From NCBI GenBank assembly GCA_023128875.1, contig JAGMDB010000041.1, forward strand, positions 1 to 5,612: DNA of 5,612 nucleotides, in the 5' to 3' direction. Position 1 is the stretch's first letter. Each line of letters starts with the position of its first letter. The notes under the pieces were generated by a model, which worked only from the letters and a program-made list of their open reading frames with translations, was not told where the DNA came from and made no database searches. The DNA comes from Dehalococcoidia bacterium. Lineage in GTDB: Bacteria > Chloroflexota > Dehalococcoidia > GIF9 > AB-539-J10. Positions 1 through 5,612 of this stretch are shown piece by piece. The translations under genes were made by a program, and so were the position numbers.

Positions 1-404
1 AAACGCTTTGTGTTGAGCTTTACACCAAGATACTTGGCGATCTTCTGCACCTCACAGCGGCCACTCTTCGGGCAGTGGGCACAATCTACAGGTAAGCTTG
101 ACAGGAGTAATTCAAAGGAGGCCCGGGCTAAACTCAAGGCTTTGGCCCCTTTGGTATTAACCGCCATTCCTTCTGCCACCAGCACAGTACACGCCGTAAC
201 CGGTTTGGCCCTGCCTTCTATCTCTACAAAACAGAGACGACAGGAGGCAAAAGGCTCGCGGTTTTCCCGAATGGCACAAAGATTTGGTATGTAGGTACCA
301 TGGTCAAGGGCTACCCAAAGAAGATTCTTACCTTCTGGAGCAGCTATCTCCTTGCCATCGATGGTTAAAGATACGGTCTTTGCCTGTATTCCCGAAAAGG
401 GCAT
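1..404 (-). CDS. NuoG/HoxU-like [2Fe-2S]/[4Fe-4S] iron-sulfur protein, N-terminal part (cut by window edge)
   Basis: Only the first 134 codons are present; the gene continues beyond base 1. Residues about 9-80 form a plant-type [2Fe-2S] ferredoxin domain. It opens with VSLTIDGKEI and carries four cysteines spaced C-x11-C-x2-C-x13-C, seen in NLCAIRE, FASCRLCFVEIEG and VTACTV. Next comes the segment that in NuoG, HoxU, HndD and FdhA binds the N3-type [4Fe-4S] cluster. Here it reads LPVDCAHCPKSGRCEVQ, keeping the C-x2-C-x5-C cysteines but with Leu where the family His ligand (HPxDC) normally sits. By family, such a protein passes electrons between NAD(P)H or formate/hydrogenase modules and ferredoxin in the cytoplasm. 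Whether this is a short electron-transfer subunit or the N-terminus of a large NuoG/FdhA protein cannot be told. The ATG at 404 is the first ATG/GTG/TTG after an in-frame stop. Its ribosome site is weak (AGG about 4 bases upstream). It is divergent from the acyl-CoA synthetase gene. Confidence 0.85.
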   Translation of the reverse strand, partial: MPFSGIQAKTVSLTIDGKEIAAPEGKNLLWVALDHGTYIPNLCAIRENREPFASCRLCFVEIEGRAKPVTACTVLVAEGMAVNTKGAKALSLARASFELLLSSLPVDCAHCPKSGRCEVQKIAKYLGVKLNTKR

Positions 405-452
405 TGTGCCTAGAAAACTTCGCTTATCCTTTCTTTGCCCCAGGTTCCTACC

Positions 453-479
453 ATTTTATCACTTTTTCACACAAATCAA
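453..479 (-). promoter_or_regulatory. candidate promoter for the iron-sulfur protein gene
   Basis: On the minus strand TTGATT (479-474) is followed after 15 bases by TAAAAT (458-453). The -10 is preceded by TG and one base, giving an extended -10. The spacer is shorter than the usual 16-18, so the extended -10 may matter more than the -35. Transcription would start near 446, leaving a leader of about 42 bases before the ATG at 404. Confidence 0.4.
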
Positions 480-507
480 TATAGAGCCGAATACATGTTG
501 CTCATTA

Positions 508-516
508 TGCTATAAT
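508..516 (+). promoter_or_regulatory. candidate extended -10 promoter upstream of the acyl-CoA synthetase gene
   Basis: TGCTATAAT is a perfect extended -10 element (TG, one base, TATAAT). The bases expected to hold a -35 (about 488-493) match TTGACA poorly, which is common for extended -10 promoters. A start near 523 would give a leader of about 170 bases before the ATG at 695. Confidence 0.45.
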
Positions 517-588
517 TATATGTGTCAGGCCTTAACAATGTTTAGGGGATTCCCTACATTTACCGATACCGATAGATGGTATAAGAAC

Positions 589-596
589 GCTATAAT
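589..596 (+). promoter_or_regulatory. second TATAAT box upstream of the acyl-CoA synthetase gene
   Basis: GCTATAAT recurs exactly 80 bases after the first copy at 509-516, again with a perfect TATAAT (591-596). It lacks the TG of an extended -10 and has no good -35 about 17 bases upstream. It may be a second, perhaps activator-dependent, start closer to the gene (leader of about 90 bases), or chance in AT-rich DNA. Confidence 0.3.
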
Positions 597-694
597 GGAT
601 AATATGGGCGAAATGCAACATGTTTGCGTAAAATCCTTAACGGAGGTAGTTATTAAGCAGTAAGAATAGTAGCAGGTGAGGAGCGTGAAAAGTA

Positions 695-3358
695 ATGAAG
701 TTGTTTTTTGATCCGAGCAGTGTAGCTTTGATAGGGGCTACAGACAGGGAAGGGGCGGTGGGAAGGGTGATACTGGAGAACCTACTGCTGGCGAAGGATA
801 GGCGCAAAGTGTACCCGGTGAATCCCAACAGGGAAAAAGTATTCGATATAAAATGTTATCCCAACACAAGCTCTACACCTGAAGTTCCTGAGCTCGCTGT
901 CATTGTCACACCGGCCAAAACTGTTCCCGACATAGTCGATGAAAGTGGTAAGGTTGGTGTTAAAGCCGTGATCATCATTTCAGCCGGCTTTAAGGAAACA
1001 GGAACAGAGGGGAAGAGGCTCGAAGATAAGATAGCAAACATAGCCAAGAAACATAATATCAGGATAGTAGGGCCTAATTGTATGGGTGTGATTAACCCTA
1101 ACGCTAATTTGAATACGACATTCGCTAGGAGGATGCCAAAACCTGGGCATGTAGCCTTTTTATCGCAAAGTGGTGCTCTGGGCTCAGCAGTCCTTGATTG
1201 GGGGGCCAGCAGGAACATCGGCTTCAGCAGCTTTGTTTCATTGGGTTCTATGATGGATGTGTCCTTTGGAGACTTGATAGACTATCTCGGTAGGGACCCT
1301 CAGACCAGGAGCATAATTATATACTTAGAATCCATAGGTGATGTCAGGAAATTCATAAGTGCAACCAGAGGATTTGCCAGGACGAAGCCTGTGATCATAC
1401 TTAAACCGGGAAAATCCCAGGAAAGTGCAAGGATAGCCAAATCCCACACTGGAGCTATGCTAGGAGAGGACTTATACTATGATGCTATCTTCCGTAGAGC
1501 TGGTGCCGTGAGGGTAGAAGAAATTGAAGACCTTTTCAATTGTGCTTCCATATTGAACACTGTTCAATTACCCAAAGGCCCAAATTTAGCTATGGTAACA
1601 AATGCTGGTGGCCCAGCGGTATTGACCACAGACGCTTTGTCAAGCAGAGGTGGTAAATTAGCTCAGCTTAGTGATGCGACACTTTCCGCCTTAAATGGAT
1701 TCTTGCCGCACAGTTGGAGCAAATCTAACCCTATTGATATCCTCGAAGATGCAGACCCAAAAAGATATGAGAAGACTATCGAGGTTATTCTTAAAGACCC
1801 AGGGGCCAACGGTGTCGTGGTCATACATACACCACAAGGTAGAGGTGACTCAATTGAGATAGCGCAGGCTGTCATCAAGCATGCTAAGAAAAGTAATAAA
1901 CCTATTGTGACCACTTTGATAGGTGGTGAAGATGTAGCCAAAGCAAGGCAACTATTCTATGAGAATAAGATCCCTACCTATGGATTTCCTGAACAGGCAA
2001 TCAAAACATACTTATATATGTATCAATATGCTCGTAATCTGGAGACGCTGTATGAGACTCCTGAAGAGTTACCAATAGCGACAGGAGCTGCTAAAAACTA
2101 TCTCAAAATCCTTATCCGTAACGCATTGAAGAGAGGAGACACACTTTTGGGTGAGGAGGATTCAAAAAAGTTCCTGACAACATACAGAATTTCCTCTACA
2201 ATTCCACATATTGCCAGAGAGCGTGAAGAGGCAATTGCAATAGCATCGGAGATTGGATATCCCGTGGCAATGAAGATAGCCTCTCCCGATATAATTCATA
2301 AATCAGATGTTGGCGGTGTAATGTTAAACATTTCCTCACCTGAAGAGGCCAAAAGAGCATACAGCGAGATGATTGAGAATGTCACTAATCGGAAGCCTGG
2401 CGCCAGAATCGAAGCGGTCGGTATTCAGAAGATGATTACAGATTATGATGATGAATTTATTATTGGGGCTAAAAAGGATGCGACTTTTGGCCCTGTAATA
2501 ATGTTTGGTGTGGGAGGAACAGAGACAGAGTTCTTCAAAGATATTGCGGTAGGGATACCTCCTCTAAATCAGGTATTAGCTAGAGGAGTGTTACAGCAAA
2601 CCAAAATCTACAAAATGCTATCCGAAGGATTCAGAACCAGACCTCCAGTTAATTTACGGCTGTTGGACGAGACCTTGGTAAGAGTCTCAAATCTAATCAT
2701 TGATTTCCCAGAGATAAAAGAAATTGACATTAATCCATTGGTAATAAGCAGTAACGCTATTATCGCTCTGGACGCAAGGATAGTCCTTGATGAAGAGGCG
2801 ATACAAAATGGAATGCAGGAATACGGCCATTTAATAATATCTCCTTACCCAACGAGATACATACAACCATGGGTATGTAAGGATGGGCGATCCGTATTAC
2901 TGAGACCTATAAGGCCTGAGGATGAACCACTTCAAAAGGAGCTTTTGGCGAGTTTATCAGAAGATACCTCTAGATTTAGATTCTTCTATACGCTTAGAGA
3001 CATAACGCATAGTATGCTCACCAGGTTCTGTAACATTGACTATGACCGCGAGATAGCAATTATAGCTGAATACGGTTCGGATGTTAAGAAAAGGAGTGTG
3101 GGAGTTGGAAGATTAATAATTGAGCCTGGCGGGGAAAAAGGCGAGTTCGCTATTTTAGTTGCTGACGATTTTCAGAATAATGGCTTGGGGCTAAAACTGT
3201 CCGATGTGCTACTGGGTATAGCACAGGAGAAAGGACCAAAAAGTATCTACGGGATCGTATCAAATGACAACACGAAGATGATAGGATTGGCTAGAAAGCT
3301 TGGTTTCACAATACAAAACTATTCCTCAGAAGAAAGCAAGATAACCTTGGAACTTTAG
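695..3358 (+). CDS. NDP-forming acyl-CoA synthetase fused to GNAT acetyltransferase (PatZ-type architecture)
   Basis: This complete 887-residue protein is close to the length of E. coli PatZ. Residues 1-145 are the CoA-binding Rossmann domain (ALIGATDREGAVG near 11; VGPNCMG near 125). About 148-290 and 295-450 are the two succinyl-CoA-ligase-like flavodoxin domains. About 480-705 is the ATP-grasp domain, and 735-885 is a GNAT domain. The phosphohistidine motif KSHTGA carries His251. The second relay histidine of ADP-forming acetyl-CoA synthetases is present as His535 in DIIHKSDVGGV. The GNAT part has the acetyl-CoA loop QNNGLG (827-832) and Glu817 in GEFAI, which aligns with the proposed general base of Pat enzymes. 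Family knowledge gives two possible jobs: reversible acyl-CoA plus ADP and phosphate to acid plus ATP, and lysine acetylation of proteins such as acetyl-CoA synthetase. Retained histidines suggest the first is active; the acyl substrate is unknown. The start ATG has GGTGAGGAG at 675-683, a rather long 11 bases upstream. It appears monocistronic. Confidence 0.93.
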   Translation: MKLFFDPSSVALIGATDREGAVGRVILENLLLAKDRRKVYPVNPNREKVFDIKCYPNTSSTPEVPELAVIVTPAKTVPDIVDESGKVGVKAVIIISAGFKETGTEGKRLEDKIANIAKKHNIRIVGPNCMGVINPNANLNTTFARRMPKPGHVAFLSQSGALGSAVLDWGASRNIGFSSFVSLGSMMDVSFGDLIDYLGRDPQTRSIIIYLESIGDVRKFISATRGFARTKPVIILKPGKSQESARIAKSHTGAMLGEDLYYDAIFRRAGAVRVEEIEDLFNCASILNTVQLPKGPNLAMVTNAGGPAVLTTDALSSRGGKLAQLSDATLSALNGFLPHSWSKSNPIDILEDADPKRYEKTIEVILKDPGANGVVVIHTPQGRGDSIEIAQAVIKHAKKSNKPIVTTLIGGEDVAKARQLFYENKIPTYGFPEQAIKTYLYMYQYARNLETLYETPEELPIATGAAKNYLKILIRNALKRGDTLLGEEDSKKFLTTYRISSTIPHIAREREEAIAIASEIGYPVAMKIASPDIIHKSDVGGVMLNISSPEEAKRAYSEMIENVTNRKPGARIEAVGIQKMITDYDDEFIIGAKKDATFGPVIMFGVGGTETEFFKDIAVGIPPLNQVLARGVLQQTKIYKMLSEGFRTRPPVNLRLLDETLVRVSNLIIDFPEIKEIDINPLVISSNAIIALDARIVLDEEAIQNGMQEYGHLIISPYPTRYIQPWVCKDGRSVLLRPIRPEDEPLQKELLASLSEDTSRFRFFYTLRDITHSMLTRFCNIDYDREIAIIAEYGSDVKKRSVGVGRLIIEPGGEKGEFAILVADDFQNNGLGLKLSDVLLGIAQEKGPKSIYGIVSNDNTKMIGLARKLGFTIQNYSSEESKITLEL

Positions 3359-3463
3359 AGAAGCTATAAAGCCTATTAAGAGATTGTATTACTGTGTCGT
3401 GCGTACTTCGGCAGTCTATCCCGCGGTTGATTCACATATTGGCAGCTTTGGAGGTGAACTCCC
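3359..3463. other. short spacer after the acyl-CoA synthetase gene
   Basis: No gene and no GC-rich hairpin with a T run is seen here, so the synthetase transcript has no obvious intrinsic terminator. The right part may be decayed insertion-sequence DNA, since the transposase relic begins next to it, but no terminal inverted repeat could be recognised. Confidence 0.5.
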
Positions 3464-3785
3464 CTTGATAGTTCAGATAACTCTCCAATGAGCCTCAGGG
3501 AATTTGAGGCAAGTAAGGCACTCCTCCAAATCGTCCTTTAGACATTTCATAGCTGAGGTATAGCTGTCTTTGAACCGGCCTATGAGCTCGCGCCCTCGCT
3601 GCCCTAAAAGCTTCAATAAACATTACCTCCACATCTCTGGTAGATAACCGTCTTGCATACATCTCTGTCACCAACCCGCCTAGCATGTCCGCCCCTTTCT
3701 TAAACAGTGAGGAGAGGCGAGGAGGATAAAGCCGCCCGCCTGACTCGGAAGATGGAACAGTTAACAAAACAGGGTGGCGGGACAA
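3464..3785 (-). pseudogene. IS256-family (mutator-type) transposase remnant, internally deleted and frameshifted
   Basis: Two frames on the minus strand each hold a piece of one transposase. From 3785 down to about 3612 the translation resembles the N-terminal region of IS256-type transposases, with LVTEMYARRLSTRDVE as the clearest block. From 3613 down to 3476, in the next frame, it resembles the C-terminal region: RFKDSYTSAMKCLKDDLEE, then FPEAHWRVI, then a TGA at 3475-3473, then T-I-K. In intact members this last stretch reads I-R-T-T-N, so the TGA looks like a CGA to TGA nonsense change. The catalytic DDE middle, normally some 200 or more residues, is absent, so the protein cannot be active. 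The first piece has only a TTG start after a stop, with no convincing ribosome site. No inverted repeats or target duplication were recognised. It is an old relic lying between two metabolic units. Confidence 0.75.
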
Positions 3786-3907
3786 GTAATTAAGCTAAAA
3801 TGGCATTGAGAAACTTCTGTGATGTTATATGTCGCAAAATTTTTTTGAGGGCCTTTTTACTTAGGGTTGGGAGTTTTTTGATATAATGGTCAAGGCGAAG
3901 GTTGGTA
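3786..3907. other. intergenic DNA between transposase relic and ATPase promoter
   Basis: This AT-rich stretch has T runs at about 3839-3847 and 3873-3878 but no clear stem before either, so I do not call a terminator. A minus-strand open frame (4008-3790, GTG start, 72 codons) covers it but resembles no family I know and would run through the ATPase promoter, so it is not called as a gene. Confidence 0.4.
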
Positions 3908-3936
3908 TTGACAAAGGTGGGTAATCCTAGCATAAT
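3908..3936 (+). promoter_or_regulatory. strong sigma-70-type promoter of the A/V-ATPase operon
   Basis: A perfect -35 TTGACA (3908-3913) is followed by an ideal 17-base spacer and -10 CATAAT (3931-3936, five of six consensus bases). Transcription would start near 3943, giving a leader of about 113 bases before the ATG at 4056. This is the best promoter in the window, and the first gene downstream on the same strand is the ATPase stalk subunit. Confidence 0.7.
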
Positions 3937-4028
3937 TGCTAACTCAACTGATGACTTCTGACAACAGTTTTGATGCTCATGTGCAAGAAGCCCGTCTCTG
4001 AACACCACTCAACAGTAACCACAAGTAT

Positions 4029-4047
4029 CATTAAAGACCATTAAAGA
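4029..4047 (+). repeat. tandem 9-base repeat at the ribosome binding site
   Basis: CATTAAAGA occurs at 4029-4037 and again at 4039-4047. The second copy leads into GAGGTG (4046-4051), the Shine-Dalgarno site of the stalk subunit gene, four bases before its ATG at 4056. The repeat is certain; any role is not. Confidence 0.5.
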
Positions 4048-4055
4048 GGTGTATT

Positions 4056-4370
4056 ATGCCGATGAGGGAAATTTCCAAGAGTGTAGAGGATATAGAGAGC
4101 GAAGCTGAAAAGATACTGGAGGAAGCCAGGATCAAAGCTAACAAAATCCTCTTAAAAGGTAAAGAAGAGGCTAAAGGAATTCTGTCTTCTCAGTTGCCAA
4201 TGGATGAAGTCAAAACGGAGTGCCACCAAATTGTGCGTAACGCCGAGATAGAAGCCGACAAAAAAGATAAAGTGACTACAAACAAAGCTTTTGAAATCAT
4301 AACCAATGCCGATAAGAAAACAGATGGGGTTGTGAAACGCATAGTGAGTATTGTCATAGGGCAGAGTTGA
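4056..4370 (+). CDS. A/V-type ATPase peripheral-stalk coiled-coil subunit (H/G/F type)
   Basis: The 104-residue product is highly charged and almost entirely helical, with A-E-K-I-L-E-E-A-R followed by KANKILLKGKEEAKGI (about 17-42). A break at L47-P48 is followed by a second helix with RNAEIEADKK, and the tail ends VVKRIVSIVIGQS. Length, heptad-like Ala/Glu/Lys pattern and position directly before subunit I match archaeal AhaH and bacterial V-ATPase G/F-type stalk subunits. By family, it pairs with subunit E to form the stalk that holds the catalytic A3B3 head against the membrane subunit I during rotation. GAGGTG sits just before the ATG; a second in-frame ATG two codons later (4062) is a possible alternative. 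The stop is one base from the next gene's ATG, so translation is probably coupled. Such small coiled-coil proteins are hard to name from sequence alone; the neighbour makes the call. Confidence 0.82.
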   Translation: MPMREISKSVEDIESEAEKILEEARIKANKILLKGKEEAKGILSSQLPMDEVKTECHQIVRNAEIEADKKDKVTTNKAFEIITNADKKTDGVVKRIVSIVIGQS

Positions 4371-4371
4371 T

Positions 4372-5612
4372 ATGAAGCCTGTATTCCTCAATACACCTGA
4401 CCCTATGATTAAAGCAAGGATAATAACCACCAGGGATGATTCCACTGAAGCCCTCAAGACCCTGCATAGAATTGGTGCGCTCCACGTTGAGGAAAGCGAC
4501 GAGCTAAAGCCCGCAGATAAGGAAGCCGTAGAAAGTGAAAGGGCACAGGCTGCTGAGTTATTGACAACTATCAGCAATGTATTGACTTACATGCCAGAAA
4601 AAGAAAAAGTCCACCTAGAAAAGGATATCGAGGTCATATATGCCAGACCGTTCAGCGAAGTTGATGGTGAAGTCAGGTCTCTATGTGCCAAGCTCAGTAA
4701 CATGCACCAGAGAGCTGCTAAACTCAAGCAGGAGTCTGAAGAACTTAAAGAACTAAAGGAACACCTTGAACCTCTGGAGCAGCTAGAAAACGTCAAATTG
4801 GGAGATTTGGCTTTTTCTGGCGATTACCTTTTTTCCAGAGTTTTTATATTCCCCACCAAGATATACGAAACTCTACGCGATAAGATGGGGAAGTACCTAT
4901 TTGGAAGCACAATAGCGACAATAGAAAATGAAACCATTCTCCACACAATTGCGCAGACTAAAAACCAGGGAATCATAGAAACCACAATCAAGGATAACGG
5001 AGGCAGAGTTATCCAGGTGCCGAACGAGGACTTAACACTGAGGAGTTTTTTAGAAGAATCCGAGAATAGGATTTGCAGCCTTGATGCGGAACTGGCAAAG
5101 CTCAACGGGGAGATTGAAAGCAAGACTAGAGAGAGTTTGCAGAATCTCATCCTTTTCAGAGAAGCGTTGTCTGCAGAAAATGAAAGACTGTCAGTCTTAG
5201 AAAAGGCTTGTGAAGCGAAGTATGTAACCTTAATCGAGGGATGGATTCCAGAAAACAGCGCTGAGGATACAATTTCTCAATTTAAGGAGAATATAGCCCA
5301 TACGTTTATTGATACCAGGAAACCCAAGGAAGCGGAGCAACCCCCCACCAAACAAAGGAACTTAAAGGCCTTCAGACCATTCCAAGTCATTGTAAATCTA
5401 TTCGGCACCCCAAAATACCGGGAATGGGATCCAACGCCAGTCATATCTTACTCTTTTGCTTTTTTCTTTGGCCTCATGTTAGGGGATGTAGTGTACTCCG
5501 TATGCCTCATGCTGCTAGCGAAGTTCGGACTACCGAAGTTTGTGGATGACCCAGAATCCGAAGCCTTCAAGCAATTTCAACGGCTGCTTTATATAAGCAG
5601 TGGAGTTTCCCT
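4372..5612 (+). CDS. ntpI: A/V-type ATPase subunit I (a-type membrane subunit), N-terminal 413 codons, cut by window edge
   Basis: The frame is open from the ATG at 4372 to the right edge; family members are usually about 600-660 residues, so about two thirds is present. Residues 12-42 (MIKARIITTRDDSTEAL, then GALHVEE) are the typical start of the cytoplasmic domain. Charged coiled-coil arms lie at about 108-137 and 224-284. The subunit I signature EGWIPE is at 289-294. FGTPKYREWDPTP (344-356) then leads into the first membrane helix (about 357-382) with FFFGLMLGD. By family, subunit I anchors the peripheral stalks and forms the half-channels through which H+ or Na+ reaches the K/c ring. The usual GDxGYG is here GDVVYS. 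The start lies one base after the stalk gene's stop, with AGGG about 10 bases upstream. Met12 (4405) is an alternative closer to the usual family start but has no ribosome site. Genes for K, E, C, F, A, B and D are expected beyond the edge. Confidence 0.93.
   Translation, partial: MKPVFLNTPDPMIKARIITTRDDSTEALKTLHRIGALHVEESDELKPADKEAVESERAQAAELLTTISNVLTYMPEKEKVHLEKDIEVIYARPFSEVDGEVRSLCAKLSNMHQRAAKLKQESEELKELKEHLEPLEQLENVKLGDLAFSGDYLFSRVFIFPTKIYETLRDKMGKYLFGSTIATIENETILHTIAQTKNQGIIETTIKDNGGRVIQVPNEDLTLRSFLEESENRICSLDAELAKLNGEIESKTRESLQNLILFREALSAENERLSVLEKACEAKYVTLIEGWIPENSAEDTISQFKENIAHTFIDTRKPKEAEQPPTKQRNLKAFRPFQVIVNLFGTPKYREWDPTPVISYSFAFFFGLMLGDVVYSVCLMLLAKFGLPKFVDDPESEAFKQFQRLLYISSGVS

Larger units (their letters stand above)
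493..623. repeat. 9-base inverted repeat flanking both TATAAT boxes
   Basis: ACATGTTGC at 493-501 is matched on the opposite strand by GCAACATGT at 615-623. Both contain the palindromic core ACATGT. Both plus-strand TATAAT boxes lie between the two arms, so a regulator bound to both is conceivable. Nine matching bases in a 290-base region can easily arise by chance, so only the repeat itself is certain, not a function. Confidence 0.3.
405..694. other. divergent intergenic region, no gene seen
   Basis: This 290-base spacer separates two divergent genes. I find no tRNA, no convincing small gene and no terminator. Open frames that cross it have no recognisable protein features and mostly lie over the neighbouring gene. 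It is AT-rich and holds the promoter candidates listed separately, plus a short CCGATA tandem at about 563-574. Control of both genes is expected to reside here. Confidence 0.6.

Noticed and set aside
352..663. Plus-strand open frame of 103 codons crossing the divergent intergenic region
   Set aside because: It begins inside the well-supported minus-strand iron-sulfur gene, has no ribosome site and its product looks random.
685..711. Short GTG-initiated frame of 8 codons overlapping the synthetase start, a possible leader peptide
   Set aside because: The GTG is only one base from the end of the Shine-Dalgarno sequence, too close for normal initiation, and the main ATG is adequately placed.
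856..1941. Minus-strand open frames inside the synthetase gene (1218-856 and 1941-1663)
   Set aside because: They are antisense to a fully supported gene and show no protein features of their own.
3492..3510. Hairpin GCCTCA / TGAGGC with a 7-base loop
   Set aside because: It lies inside the transposase relic's coding remnant and has no T run on either strand, so it is not a terminator; a 6-base stem here is likely chance.
3790..4008. Minus-strand open frame of 72 codons with GTG start beside the transposase relic
   Set aside because: It resembles no family I recognise, has no ribosome site I can see, starts directly after a stop and would overlap the strong rightward promoter. It could be eroded mobile DNA, but that cannot be supported.
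4152..5150. Minus-strand Ser/Leu-rich open frames opposite the ATPase genes
   Set aside because: They are the reverse reading of Glu/Lys-rich coiled-coil coding sequence, which produces long Ser/Phe/Leu-rich frames without meaning.
1..5612. CRISPR array, tRNA, rRNA or riboswitch
   Set aside because: No regularly spaced repeats, cloverleaf or known riboswitch core was seen on either strand.

Overview
The window looks like chromosomal DNA from an anaerobic bacterium of moderate GC content. Promoter hexamers of sigma-70 type, Shine-Dalgarno sites and an IS256-type transposase relic argue for a bacterium rather than an archaeon. An A/V-type ATPase operon, an NDP-forming acyl-CoA synthetase and a NuoG-like iron-sulfur protein together suggest an anaerobe living by fermentation, acetogenesis or syntrophy. 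A Chloroflexota or Dehalococcoidia-like host is possible, but this is inference only; no taxonomic marker is present.

Layout from left to right: (1) The left edge holds the first 134 codons of a minus-strand gene for a [2Fe-2S]/[4Fe-4S] protein of the NuoG/HoxU/HndD/FdhA N-terminal type; it runs off the window. (2) A 290-base divergent intergenic region (405-694) holds candidate promoters for both directions. (3) A complete plus-strand gene (695-3358) encodes an 887-residue fusion of a three-part NDP-forming acyl-CoA synthetase with a C-terminal GNAT acetyltransferase, the architecture of E. coli PatZ, but with both synthetase phosphohistidine positions kept. (4) About 700 bases without an intact gene (3359-4055) contain a decayed, internally deleted and frameshifted IS256-family transposase on the minus strand, then a near-consensus sigma-70 promoter pointing right. 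(5) That promoter leads into the start of an A/V-type ATPase operon: a 104-residue peripheral-stalk coiled-coil subunit (H/G/F type), then, one base later, subunit I (the membrane a-type subunit), cut by the right edge after 413 codons.

How the parts could work together: the acyl-CoA synthetase can make ATP from acyl-CoA and its GNAT domain may acetylate enzymes; the A/V-ATPase couples ATP to an ion gradient; the iron-sulfur protein probably belongs to an NAD(P)- or ferredoxin-linked oxidoreductase. These are three separate transcription units in energy metabolism. I do not see a clearly new system here. The most notable points are the missing His ligand in the iron-sulfur protein, the potentially bifunctional synthetase/acetyltransferase, and the transposase relic beside the ATPase promoter.
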